64,000 nt of DNA from Amoebophrya sp. A120 (lineage: Eukaryota; Sar; Dinophyceae; Syndiniales; Amoebophryaceae), in assembly GCA_905178155.1 (NCBI GenBank), contig CAJINV010000013.1:1926281-1990280 (forward strand), in the 5' to 3' direction. The first letter of the stretch is position 1. Each line of letters starts with the position of its first letter. Below, piece by piece: positions 46,578 through 57,991 of this stretch. The translations under genes were made by a program, and so were the position numbers. The notes beneath the pieces were generated by a model that saw nothing but the letters and a program-made list of their open reading frames with translations, was not told the DNA's origin and searched no databases.

Positions 46578-49500
46578 ATGTTGAGATCTTCACAATCACA
46601 TCGTCCACAGAGCGGGCGCTGCTCCCTGGTCCCAGTGCAGTATCAGGAGCGGCCAGGAGAACCGGAAGCTGAGGGCGGCGCAGCTGCAGGAGGAGCTGTA
46701 ACTACATCTACAACCTCATTGACAACTACTTCGAGTAATAAAACGATGTGGTGGAGATCGGGATCCTGCTCAGGACCATACCGCAACTGGTTCTTGCCCC
46801 CCCAAAGAACTACCCCGGCCAAATTCGATGAACCTTCGTCGCCTTCGCGAAAAGGTAGGGCATCAGGCTGTTCTGGAGTAGGAGCCATGTCTCCACCTAC
46901 GAGTGAAGAAGAAGTAGATGAGGAAGTGATTCTTTTCGGAGGAAGCCGAATTATAAACGTAGAAGAAGCTGCGACTGCAGAGGCCGCAGATTCATCTTCC
47001 AGCAGCAGGTTGTCCGAAACATCTAGAGTCAGGATACGACGCCCCGGCCTGATTGGGGCGTTGGGAGCAAAGCTAGCCATCCCAGCTGCTCTTTTTTTCG
47101 ACAATGCCGCTTTTCTCCAAGCCAAGACGCAGTCCCGAATAACTATGGAATTTGCGGGCGGGAGAAGTAGTGCGCAACAGAGAAATAAAGCGAAAAAGTA
47201 TTTTCGCTGGAAGACGGCGGGCAGTTCCAGAAGAGCAAGAGCAACGTCATCGTCGCGCAAAAATAGAATGATGCAGCCTTTCTCAACATCTTCCTCGTCC
47301 GAGAGTGCGTTAGCAGCAAGGAAACGAAAGAGCAAAAGCCTGGCGGCGATTGCGAGAAGGGACGAAGAAAACCAAAGTCTTCGATCTGCCAGGAGCGATG
47401 TTCCGTCCAGTATGGTTGGCGCAAGCGAGCGGAAACGAAGCAGTGCGAACACCGAAATGGACGACGACTACAAGTTCAAAATGAACATCCAGACAGAAGG
47501 CGCTGCCGGGGCTGTGGTAACCGGGAAGGAAGAAGCACTGGCCAAGGCCACGGGGAAAGAAGAAGCACAAGCAAGCGGTAAAGAAGGCGCCATTACCAGT
47601 GGAAAAACCGAGGGAAAAGCCGCAGCCGGAGACGGCACTTTTGTGAAGAAGGTGGAGCACAGGCAGTGGCAGCCGCACTACACAACGGTGTACCACGCGA
47701 AGCTACCCGGGGGAAGTTACACGGAGCATTCGCCGTTGAGTTACTTGGACGATAACAGTCTCACCACCGGGACGAGATGCATTCTGCACATGCTGTTACT
47801 CTACTGCATCGTGCTCACGACCACTTCCGCATTGCAGTGGTGGCTGGTAACGATGGGAGGAACGCCGAAGATCGAGGGGCTGTTGGCGATTCTCCAGTCC
47901 TGCAAGCACGTCATTTTCGTCATGCCCATGCTGGCGATCCTGTTTCTAGCGACCCGGATTCGGTGCCAGCAGCTGGGGAAGGGATTGCCGACCAAATACG
48001 ACCTGCCATTACCGTATGAATAAAAAGTTTTTTGTGTTCTTTGTTAGTCTTAAGTAGTTTGTTTTGCATTTTCAGACTCATAGCAACGATGTCGTGCCGC
48101 CTGGTGGAGCATATAAGATAAAAGTACCGCCTGGGCACAGGAATCATCAAGTCGAACTTGAAACGCCACCACAGGTGGATGAAGGACTTTATGGCGTTTT
48201 CTGCCTACGGAAGAGAAAGGACCTCTTGAAATTTCGGCTTGTGATCATGCGGCTCTTGGTCTTGCGAGTTCAAGATGGCTCTGTAGCTGTCACGACATCA
48301 TGATCATGCATAAAAAGCTGTGCTGCTTTACTTACTTTCACCTAGCACAACGCGACCAGAAGCGGGACCATTAGATTCATCGAAATTTCTTTCCCTCTTC
48401 CATACCTGCATCGCCATTACGATCCAGCTTGCGTTGATGTTTGTGACCCCGATCTTGTCCGGCAAACTTCCGGAGGTGGATCACGAGGGCAATCTGATTC
48501 TGGACCCGAGGAAGGACCCGGCGCGCAGCCGCAACACGGCGATGAAAATCATGTTGATCCTCCGCCTTGTCTGCGTCCTCATCATTTTTCTCTGCGCGCT
48601 CGCGGTTGCGAAGGGTAACGACGACATGGCGGACATCCCGGCCGTCATTAACCTCTGGCGCCCCATGGCGCCACCGGCAGTGTCGCCGGCGGTGGGGGTG
48701 GTGTTTTACTTCTCCTACTTCTTCTTCAGCGTGTATTTCCTGCAGGGAATAGTGCGCTTGCTGAACTGGAAATCCTTCGACGCCGTGCTGCAAGTAGCAA
48801 CAACGTCCATGCAGATTGTGCCGGTGTTGTGTGCACTTATTCTGGCCTCCCGGATGCGCGCACTGCAGATCGACCCGGTCTCGGGGGCGCCGCAGGTAAA
48901 CACGTTGCGTTTTCATGTGATAGTACTATCATGCACTGCGAGGTGCATGATGGATGCTTGCATCTTCCCTGTCTTGCTGACATAGCAAATGAAGCATGAT
49001 AGACAAGTAGGAAAGAAAGACCTTTTCAACCTTAATATGCCAAGCCGCAAAAATGAAAACAACAACCCAGCATTGGTGCCAGAAGCTTTTCTACGTGACC
49101 TTTGTCGCGGTGATTATCCAAATTGTCGCAATCCTTGCCACCGCTCTGTTCATCGGCGGGCAGCACAGCGAAGAAAAGCAAGACCCGAACGCAAGCACCG
49201 CTGCGGTGCAGAACAAGTTTCACGTCCGCTTCCCTGGCATGTTCGCCTTTCTGAACGCGATCCGGTTTTTCGCTCTCAGCGCGGTCTTATCCTGTGTAAA
49301 AGTATCGTTCTCGTGCTAATTGCGAATATGCATGACAAATGTTTTGCCTGAGGCAAAACAGCACTACAAATTCCACTTCCCTTCTTGCCAAAATTATTTC
49401 TAATGCAATTTATACTAGAACTAGTGTGATACTTTTGCAAAGCATAAGTCTACGCGTCTATTTTAGGGATAACGTTTGCCATCTCGCAGATGAAAAACGA

Positions 49501-50589
49501 CGCGGACACGGCGGTGACTGTCCACACACCGCCAATGAGCCAGACACTAATGAACCTTTTGGTGCTGGTTTACCTGCACTTGGCGGTACTTCTACAAATG
49601 GAAAGTTTTGTGATGTGTAAGCGTAAACCTAAAAAACCCGTTAACTATGGCACTGTATTTTTGAAATGCAGATCATGAAGAAGCTGCCTCTCTTTCTACT
49701 TCTAGTACTTGTCATAAAGAAAAGTCGTGCCAGACGATGACGATGCAAAGGAAAATCAACAAAACGACTACGACAAACTAAAACTCCACAACTTGTTCAG
49801 TCTCACCTGATCCAGTATGGGATGACCGTTTACCGCCAAGTCATGACGCATATCAAATGCAAAAATGTCTGGGTCTGGAGGAAGAATGCAAGATTTGTCA
49901 TGCATATTTCTCATGACCCATGATGCCTGTAATGCATGACCTACCAGCGCAGACTTTTAGAGGGCTTCCTGATACACCTTCCGCATGAGAAATGCCCTGT
50001 TCGTGTAGCGCAAATTGTATCCCTCATCTTGCTGGTCATCGTCATGCAATACAAATTTTTTCAGAATCCAAAAACAGCTTGACAAGTAGTTGCAATCCTC
50101 CAGACCCAGACATTTTTGCAGTTGATAACGCAGACCCAGAAGCAAATTCCTGACAAGACCGAGCAGATGCACAAGATGATTACACGGTGGCTGGACCACG
50201 CCAAATCCACCATTCTCTTCATCCCGATGATTGCCGTTTTCGAGCTGCAGCTCTCCATGCGGGCCCGGCAAATGACGTTCAACCAGACCGATGACTACCC
50301 GACCAACGGCGACTGGAAGATCCCGGTCTCCATGTGCGAGTGGATCGTCACCGCGACTATCTGCGCCCTGTTTTTCTCGGTGCCCTTTATCGTCACGCGG
50401 GCCGGACCCTCCGCAGGAAACATGACGGGGGCAAAAGCCTACGCGGTGTCTTTTTTCCGTGGCGTCATGACCATTGTTCTGTACGTGGGGGTGGGATTGT
50501 GCGTGTTAGCCATGTTCGACCCCGGTGTTTCGCTGAAAAATGTGGACACCACGGGCGGCGTGCAGCGGAGGGTGGCATCTTCCGGGTGA
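46578..50589 (+). CDS. Polytopic membrane protein with a threefold repeat
   Basis: Not assigned to a family. Exons: 46578-48014, 48088-about 48174, about 48346-48895, 49071-49287, 49452-about 49609, 49801-49850, 50133-50589. After an N-terminal Ser/Arg-rich region of about 380 residues, a block recurs three times: membrane segments followed by a basic R-x-R/A motif (PMLAILFLATRIRCQQLGK; PVLCALILASRMRALQIDP; PMIAVFELQLSMRARQMTF). About nine or ten membrane segments are visible. The regular repeat suggests a channel- or transporter-like core built by duplication, but no known signature was found. 48896-49070 is a GT-AG intron; two further introns are introners. The junctions around 48175-48345 and 49610-49800 are not resolved; a plain CAG|GTGGAT to CTAG|CACAAC splice would break the frame. 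Confidence 0.65.
48015..48082 (+). mobile_element. Possible very short introner
   Basis: 68 bp between TAT and ATA ends with weak inverted similarity (TATGAATAAAAAG, TATGAGTCTGAAAATG). Flanks TACCG and GCAAC are poor copies. Removing 73 bp does restore the frame (CTG CCA TTA CCG GAT GTC GTG). Confidence 0.4.
49288..49446 (+). mobile_element. Introner, TSD GGTCT/AGTCT
   Basis: Ends TATCCTGTGTAAAAGTATC and inverted TATGCTTTGCAAAAGTATC. Flanks differ at one base. Removal of 164 bp gives FFALSAVYASILGITFAISQ, a continuous membrane segment. A GT-AG alternative (49294-49466) is also in frame but shortens that segment. Confidence 0.75.
49851..50127 (+). mobile_element. Introner, CTGGG family, TSD ACGCA
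   Basis: Ends TATCAAATGCAAAAATGTC and inverted TATCAACTGCAAAAATGTC, then TGGGTCTGGA. Exact ACGCA at 49846-49850 and 50128-50132. The core is close to 62360-62624 in the same orientation. Removal joins CAA GTC ATG ACG CAG ACC CAG. Confidence 0.92.
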
Positions 50590-52227
50590 CCAATTTCTTA
50601 TCGCAGTGCTGAGAGGAAAAGGCCGGAGTGACTAGGTCCTTGTTATGACCACTGTCGCTCATGAGGAAGCGCCGAGTGTCGTGTGTGTTTCATAGTGAAG
50701 CTCCTTAGCATAATTTTTTTCAATTGTACGAATAATACCAAAAAGGTGGACGACCGAGTACTTGAATGATACTGGTGCGTCAACAGTTTTGAAATTCAAT
50801 ATGCTTGGTTCAGACGTCACACAAGGGAGAAGGCCTCCTTCGCTTCAAACTTGTTGCAGACGGTAAACCACTTATCTTTTACCATGTTTCAGTCACGTGA
50901 ACTACAAGAACAGTTCCCAGGTAATTAAAACAACGTCGAGTAGGCAAGATATCAATACACAAAATACTGAATGATTTTGATTGCAACTACGATAACGATT
51001 AATAGTAACGATGCTCCTACACCTACGACTCACTTTGCAAATTTTTCTTGAATTTATCTCGGGCACCAGCGACACAGCTTGACTACGAAGTAGCGAGATG
51101 TTGTTGACTCATACCACCACGCTGAAAGAGGTACCGAATAGATGTGGAGTCAAAGATGATGAACCAGAAGCGAGTTATCGAACAGAATGAAGCATAGTGC
51201 TCCTCTCGCTTCACGGAAGAACAAAAACTACTCACGTTGATGAAATTCAGACGACACATCAGTAACGACCAGTTTTTTCCCTGTATCAAAAGTCTTTTGA
51301 TGATCAAGAAGCGGAGGTTTCTGAAGGTGCAACGAGTTGTGCCATGTGTACTAGTACTCGTCTGCAACAAAATTCGCTTGGTTTGCAGTTTCCTTCAGGC
51401 CCATGCGACGCATGATAAGAATGTCTTCATCTACTCCATTGATGTTCGAGATCGGAAACCCAGAGGACAGAGAAGCAAAGCGAAGCTGAGCTCCACCCAA
51501 ATACGACAAGAAATCTTCAAAGATCCCCAAATTGGCCAAATGTCAACGCAGCTCTACTTCAAAGTTGGAATAAAGGGTGCAAGTTCAATCAAAGTCATTT
51601 CATAGCCGGGGTGTCAGTTGTCTAGGCGCAAAATCCGATCCTTTGTTCTGTGACAACGTGATGATATTGTAATTTCCACGACTTCCAGCAAAAAGCAGTA
51701 AATAAGTGTGAAGATAAAAAATCCACAAAAGTGACTTTCAGTAGCGTAGGACTTCTACCACATTTTACTAGAAGTCGCATTTATTGTGTGGAAATCTTCG
51801 ACGTAATAGCGGATTTATTTCAGTTTATGTAAAGCAGACGAGACATTGTAGTCGTACTATCCACCACCCGTGTGTATCATCTCCTGCTATTTTCAGCCAG
51901 GCTCAGCAACAATTTGTCTCCGTTTGTTTGTCTCCTTTCCAGCCGACACCAACAACTCCCCCCCATCACTCAAGCGAACAAGCCTCCCACTGTCTTTCAT
52001 CCTTTCCGCGGTGATATTTTTGGTTTTGTATGTTGAAACCGGTGATGTTGATGACCTTGTTGACTCCATCGATTTATTCGTGCCTTATATCATCCCCACT
52101 TGTCAATCTCTATTTGTGATCCTCGTAGAACTCGAAGCTGACAACTTTTTCGGCACTTGTTCTATAGCGTAGAAAGCGCCGAGCTGCCGCTGCCCGAGTT
52201 AGAAGTACTACAACTACTTTTTGAAAA
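50590..52227. other. Intergenic, no gene seen
   Basis: AT-rich, only short open frames. Nothing recognisable. Confidence 0.5.
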
Positions 52228-53912
52228 ATGCCCGCGAAACCGAAGACTAAGGAGTGGGATCCCAACCTGCTCCCGCTTATCAAGACGGTCTTGGGAAAAA
52301 AGGGAATCGAACAGCGACAAGCGGCGGAGGCAGACAGAAAAAAAGTCGATTATTTCAGAGGAAAAGACTTTACGGACTGGCTACTCAAAAATGATACAGG
52401 TAGAAAGATTTAAATTTGTGCTATCAACGTCAGGTTAGGATTCTCTTGCATAATGGCCATACGTTTGTTTTTCAATTTCATCGGTTATGCACGACCTCAC
52501 CTGAAAAATCGTTTATATCAAATTCCAGTTACGAAGCGTCGCTGCCCAAAAGCGCTCGACGAGTATCTTTCCGGGAAGGGCGTCGCGGACGAAGAGGATG
52601 TTGCCGTGCTTGGACAAGCCCTGCTCGACAAGGGCTTCATTGCTTCCGCGGTGTACGCCCCACTGATCGAAAAGAAGGAGGAAACGGCGTCGGACCGCAA
52701 GAAGAAGAAGTGGCCGGACCGCCTGAAAAGGCAGAACTTAAAGTTCGACACGCAGGGCTTTTACATCGTGGTCTGGGAGGGCAGCCACGGCTTCCGCTAC
52801 TTGATGCTCAGTCTCATGGTCACCTGCATCGTCGCAGGAACCTTGTTCCCGGTATAATTTGTTTTCAAAACAACTTCTATGTTGACCTGGGGGGAAGATT
52901 TCTCCTGAACCTGATTCGTTCCCCACTTCCATGGTGAAAAAATACTTTGCATATTTTTGCTCGTGGTACAGCTGCAGTAGAAGCAGCATGTGCAAGAATC
53001 TTCCGACCGCCGTTTATTTCCCCTAATTATCACAGGTCTGGCCAATCTGGGCGCGTATTTTCGCTTGGTACATCGCTCTGGCCTTTTGTACGCTCTATTT
53101 CGTGATCGAGTTTGTGCGAAATACCTGCTTCGCCCTCGGTTGGATTGTCGGCGTGGATTTTTGGATTCTCCCGAATTTCAACGACGAGTACTGCAGTTTT
53201 GTGGACAGCTTCAAGCCGATTTACTCCTTCGAGAGACGGAAGGACACGATCACACTGCTGATCTCCCGGGCGGTGGTGCTTTTCATCACGGTCGCCTGCG
53301 TCGAGGAGTTGTCGAAGACGCACAGTATTTCCGACGTGACCGACTTCGTGAAGGGCAGCTACCAGGACATCATTGAGTGGGGCGAGAACAAGGCGCTGAT
53401 GCTGGAGGGCGGCGGGGAAAGGATGAAGCTCCCCTCGGTGGACGAGTTGCTGAAAGAGGAAGCGGAGGAGGCGGAAAGGGAAAAGACCAGCACCACCACC
53501 ACGGCGTCATCTTCCACTACCATGACCTCCGCCCTGGGGGCGGAGGACGAGGAGGAGGTGAAGGAGGAAGAGGAGGACGGCTATCGAATTTAAAAACGTC
53601 TCCACCCCATAGAAGTTGCAATGCAAATCTGCATGCTAAAAATGTTTCTCATGCGGAGCGAGCCCCATGAGAAGCGTTTTCTAGTCGTGTTTTGGAAGTT
53701 GTCATGCTCCTTTCAGCATGGTATACTAGGTTTGTGATGCTGCTCCGCTAGCTCAAACAGCACTACACTACCAGTCCAGATGTGTCATGCAAAACAGCCA
53801 AAATTTGTGGATTTGTCTAGCCGGTTCCCCATCTTGACTATGGGTTGGGGACGTTTTTACACAGGATAACGGCAGTCACTTCCTCACTGGGATGGATGTG
53901 GAAGAGAACTAG
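52228..53912 (+). CDS. SEC62: SEC62, ER protein translocation subunit
   Basis: Sec62 homologue, 359 aa, four exons: 52228-52399, 52529-52851, 53036-53581, 53874-53912. With Sec63 and the Sec61 channel it assists post-translational insertion of proteins into the ER. Evidence: the N-terminal cytosolic domain with RKKVDYFRGKDFTDWLLKND (family: V-x-YF-GKD); a first membrane segment ending in FPVWP (family: FPLWP) directly after LSLMVTCIVAGTL; a second membrane segment (WYIALAFCTLYFVIEFV); and WILPNFNDE, then SFVDSFKPIYSFER, matching the W-x-PN and SF-P-YS block after the second helix. A third hydrophobic stretch (TLLISRAVVLFITVACVEEL) and an acidic C-terminal tail follow. The first two introns are GT-AG. 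The last is an introner; its excision adds a short terminal exon (SHFLTGMDVEEN), whereas read-through would end the protein six bases after TATCGA. High confidence. Confidence 0.93.
53582..53868 (+). mobile_element. Introner, ACGTCTCCACCCC family, TSD ACGGC
   Basis: 287 bp, ends TATCGAATTTAAAAACGTC and inverted TATCCTGTGTAAAAACGTC. Exact ACGGC copies at 53577-53581 and 53869-53873. It is the empty-site version of the element at 41380-42274, lacking the nested retrocopy. Confidence 0.9.
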
Positions 53913-55349
53913 ATCAGCCGTAGTACTTTGTAGTTCTTGATGCGGTACAACTCCGTCGTTGTGCACTAGTGCAAACGGACGCCTTGCACATCTACAGCTT
54001 CGGGTGAATAGGAATAGCAACACAGCTGGGGCTGCAGAGAAGGAAGGTGCCTCGACGTCGAAAGATGAAAATGAAGGAGACGACCGTGAACGAAGGAGCA
54101 TGATTTTTTTGAAGGACTCCTGGCTGTACGGAAGCAGAGAGGAAGGCCACTTCGACGCTCACACTGACTGGCTGATATTTAAAAAACACTCCATAAAAAC
54201 TCACAACATCGCAACGGGGCAGAACGAGCAGTCTACCTCCTCACATTCTCTTTCTCACCATGGTGCGCCAGCAAAATCTTCTGCAACATCCGAAATAAAG
54301 CAAAATCAAAAGACGACTATGGCCGACGTTTATCACTTCCACATCAAGATGAAGGCTGTACTATTTTTCCCACATATGGTCAAACATCACACTTTTTTGA
54401 CAACGAACTCCTCCCAGGAGTTGTGAATGCAAAATGCGCATTGCAACCGGAATGAACAATCATAGCGACCTCAGAGTAAAAAAGCAGTACCCACTGGCGA
54501 GAGGTTGCACTGAGGAGCTGTCAACATGATCACATAGGCTCTTCAACCCCCATGAGGATTTGAATTTTTCAAGCGATCGAAAAACGCAAACTAAGTAATC
54601 TGAAACAGCAAAATGATGCTTCGTTCAACGAGGAGGAAATTCATCATGGACGAGCTCTCATTTTCGCTGTTGAAGTTATTTCTGTTCATTGTCTACTTGT
54701 ATGTAAGAGCAGCTACGATGTTTCTCTGTTGCCAAAAGCATATGTCGGTGAGTCAAGTCAGTGGTACTGGTGCTATCTGTCATCGGTTCCGTTGACCTGC
54801 TACAAAAATGTCTTTCTGTGTGCAATGCAAAAAAAGAACAGTCCTCGGTAAGAGTCTTACACTATGGCATGTTCGGTATTGCTCCTGCGTCTGTGGTCCT
54901 GGTCTGTTTGAAAACCTGCATCGTCGGTTGTGAGCTGTCGGTCGGTGCTTCTCTGTCGCGTTTTCTCCGCACTTTAGTTCAAGTCTTACCATCATGTGGC
55001 CAAAAAGTATACGTAAGTATCGACTTATTTGAGCCATTTTTGATAATCATGGCCTTTTTCATATCTTTGTCCCGCCTACCCATCACTCAGGACGCCCGGT
55101 GCATTGGGCCGTTTATTCTTTCAATTTTGTATTCCCGCCTATCCCTATGTGACTTTTCTCTATTTTTACCCAAAATCGAAGAAGAGATGCGATTGCCTTC
55201 TGGCCTTCGGTCAATGAAATATTGTATGGATCATGTTTTGGACCACTATATGCATGAATTTGAATTCGGGGAGATCTACTGCATGTTGATGAACTTTTGA
55301 GTTTTTACTCGCACCGTAGAAGATCTGGAGCCCCTTTCATTTTGCAAGA
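53913..55349. other. Intergenic, no firm gene
   Basis: Open frames at 53959-54426 and 54761-55300 (the latter hydrophobic) have no recognisable domains and biased composition; I do not call them. Confidence 0.45.
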
Positions 55350-57361
55350 ATGCGTAAAGGTGGGGCCGAAAGCGAGCAGACCACACGGTATGCGACCGGT
55401 GGCGCACCCAGTGACTTCAGTCAGTCCGACGCGGACTCGGCCTCCTCTGCGGACTACCTTCGGCCGAGTGCGACGCAGAGGGAACGAGACCGAGCGTTGG
55501 GTGCAGTAGAGCATCAACATGGTGGCCTCTTCGGCTCAGGAGAAGGAAGTAGTGCTGCGAGTGGTTCGACTTCCACACAACGACAACAACAAATCACCAC
55601 GGACTACTCAGGATCCAAACCCTTCCTCGGCCTTCCCACAAAGCGGCCGGAGGTGGGGTTTGGACTGCTAGTGGCCATCTTTTTTGGCGCGATCGTGCAA
55701 CTGCTGGGTTTCAACGCGCAACTCCTGGTCGCGCATTTTTTGGAAGCCAGCGTGTTCCCCTCCAGCAGCTGGGGGTCGCTGCAAACCTTCCCCTACTCCG
55801 GATCCGCGGTTCTCGGATCATTCATGTCGCTGTTTTGCCTGAACGCGATGCGCCTCAAGAATTCCCAGAAACAGAAGAAGCGCAGATCCGGGCAAGACCA
55901 CCGATCCGGCACGGGGGAGACGGAGCACCAGTCCAAAAGTCAACAGCCGAGCTTCTTCGCGACGCACTTGCTGAAATTCCACACCATGTTCCTCGCCAGT
56001 CTGGTCGTTTTGACGCTGAGCTACCAACCCTTGATGTCGCTCGCGATAAGTAACAAAACCATGTCCCTCGCGATCGTCAGTCTGTGTTTGAACGGGTTCG
56101 CGCAGACCATGCTGGCCGCCATCCTCACCTCCTTGTGCGCCGCGCTGGAAGACCCCCGGGCAATGGTGGCCTACAACCTGGGGAATGCGGCGGCGGCCTG
56201 GCCCAACGCGATTTTTGGCATCACGTTTGTGTCGCAAACGGCTTTCCAGCCGTCGGTTGTATTCTCCCAGGTAATTTTTGCCGTGATCACGGGGCTCACC
56301 GTGGTCTACTACCTGTTCTACTGGACAACCCTGAAGCCCTACACGGACTCCACTATGGACAGCGTCAGTCCGGCGAACGAAAGTCGGGAAAGCCTGGCGA
56401 GTTTACAGGGCGACGAGGACGCCAGTATCGCTTCCGGAAGCTCCTCGCCGCTGCACTCCGCAAGATCCGCGGACAACAATTACGGGACCGCCGCGGCGAT
56501 TACCTCGCAGCAGATCGAGCTCGCGGGCCGGAAGGACGACTTCAAAACGCGGTCGTTCTGGCAAATTGTCACCTCCTCCTGGACGCTGGTGGCCGCGATG
56601 TTTTTGCAGTTTGTCGGCACCTTCATCGTGTTTCCCGGGGCCTTGCTGAAGTGGAAACCGGTGGAAAACACGTCGCTGACCTTGGAGCAGCAGTGGCAAG
56701 TTTTACTCGCGATTTTTACCGTGTTTGACACCGTCGGACGGTACACCCCCCGCCTGGTGGACATCCCGGCCCGGTTTTTGCTCTTGACCGTGTTCGCGCG
56801 CATCGCCGTCATGATCCCGGTCATGATCCTGATGACCTACCTCGCCGCCGGCCTGGCAGCGCAGATCATTGTGGTTATCGTGTTTGCGACGACGCAGGGA
56901 CACCTGACAACAAACATTTTCATCCGCAGCGGAGAGTACGCACTGGGGTACTTATCGAAATGCTTTTGCCTATAACTTTATGCTTGGACTTGTCTTGTCT
57001 TTTTCATGGAACCAGACAGAAGAGTTGGAGATGCCTCGGCCTCCAAAGCAATAATATTACAACAGAGCAAGAAGTGAAGAGATAGCTGAATTCGAATTCC
57101 AGGTTTCTTTATCAGCAGAGTGCTTCGTAGTTTTCTGATGGTGCTCTTGATATTGATGCCCGAAACATATTCCCAATAATCAAACTCAAATCTTTCAGGT
57201 ATCGAGAGCTTGCGGTGTTGGGGCCAGTGATGAATTCCGCCCTGATGATCGGCATTCTGATCGGGAGTTCGATTCAATTTGGCATGGCTTCCTGTTTGCC
57301 GAACCACAACACCTCGCCCACGGCGGCGGGTGGATCGCAGGGGGTGGCTTTTGCCCCGTGA
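55350..57361 (+). CDS. Equilibrative nucleoside transporter (SLC29/ENT family)
   Basis: Membrane carrier of 586 aa in two exons (55350-56947, 57199-57361) with one GT-AG intron of 251 bp. ENT carriers move nucleosides or nucleobases; in parasitic protists they supply purines. About eleven membrane segments: PEVGFGLLVAIFFGAIVQLL, AHFLEASVFPSSSWGSLQTF, then others, a large Ser/Glu-rich cytosolic loop between segments 6 and 7 (ANESRESLASLQGDEDASIA), and the family hallmark in the second half, IFTVFDTVGRYTPR (consensus FN-x-D-x-x-GR). The region QGHLTTNIFIRSGEYALG resembles the segment 9-10 turn. The start has an 80-residue hydrophilic head. Family assignment is good; which nucleoside is unknown. 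A host-parasite nutrient role is inference. Confidence 0.85.
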
Positions 57362-57991
57362 AGGGGCTGATAAAATCGAAAATCACCGAGTGTTGCATGG
57401 CGAAAATGATTTGATGAAAAAGAAACAGTTTCATCTACCAACATCGAAACTTAATAAGCCAAAATTTTGTAGTATTTTGTCGTGTCGTGCTGCACGATTT
57501 CAGTTTTACAGCGTTATATATCCTTTTTTTTGATTTTGACTCACTTTTTTTGCTTTTCTTTTGCAGCTCTATTACTGCTTGTTCATGCCCATACTACACG
57601 AAGGGCTAGACATGCAAGGAGAAGCAGAGTACCGAAACCGTCGAGGTGAAACATCGAAAAACATGGACAACAAAAAACAAAACGATAACACTAGGAACGC
57701 TGTTGCACGAAGCACGCACCCACTTTATGTCACTGTTTTATAGCGACTGCGCACGCCAAGGCTTTATCTTCTTTTGATGAAGTACCCTATCCCTCGTGTT
57801 CTGCCTGTTATCAGTCGTGATAATTGTTGAAGACGATCCCGACCACGTCGTGTCGATGAAGTTGCTTTGTTGTGCGTGGTTTGTTCCCTCGTTGTTTATG
57901 TGATGTATCTTTGTTTCCCACCGGTCCGGTCGTCCAGTTCGTATTTAAAGCCAAAGGCTTAAAAAAAAACTCCAGCACAACTTCCTGCAGC
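57362..57991. other. Intergenic
   Basis: No gene seen; includes the probable 5' region of the next gene. Confidence 0.5.

Noticed and set aside
54761-55300. Hydrophobic 179-codon open frame
   Set aside because: Cys/Leu/Ser-rich in AT-rich DNA, no family signature, no splice context. It could be a real small membrane protein but cannot be supported.
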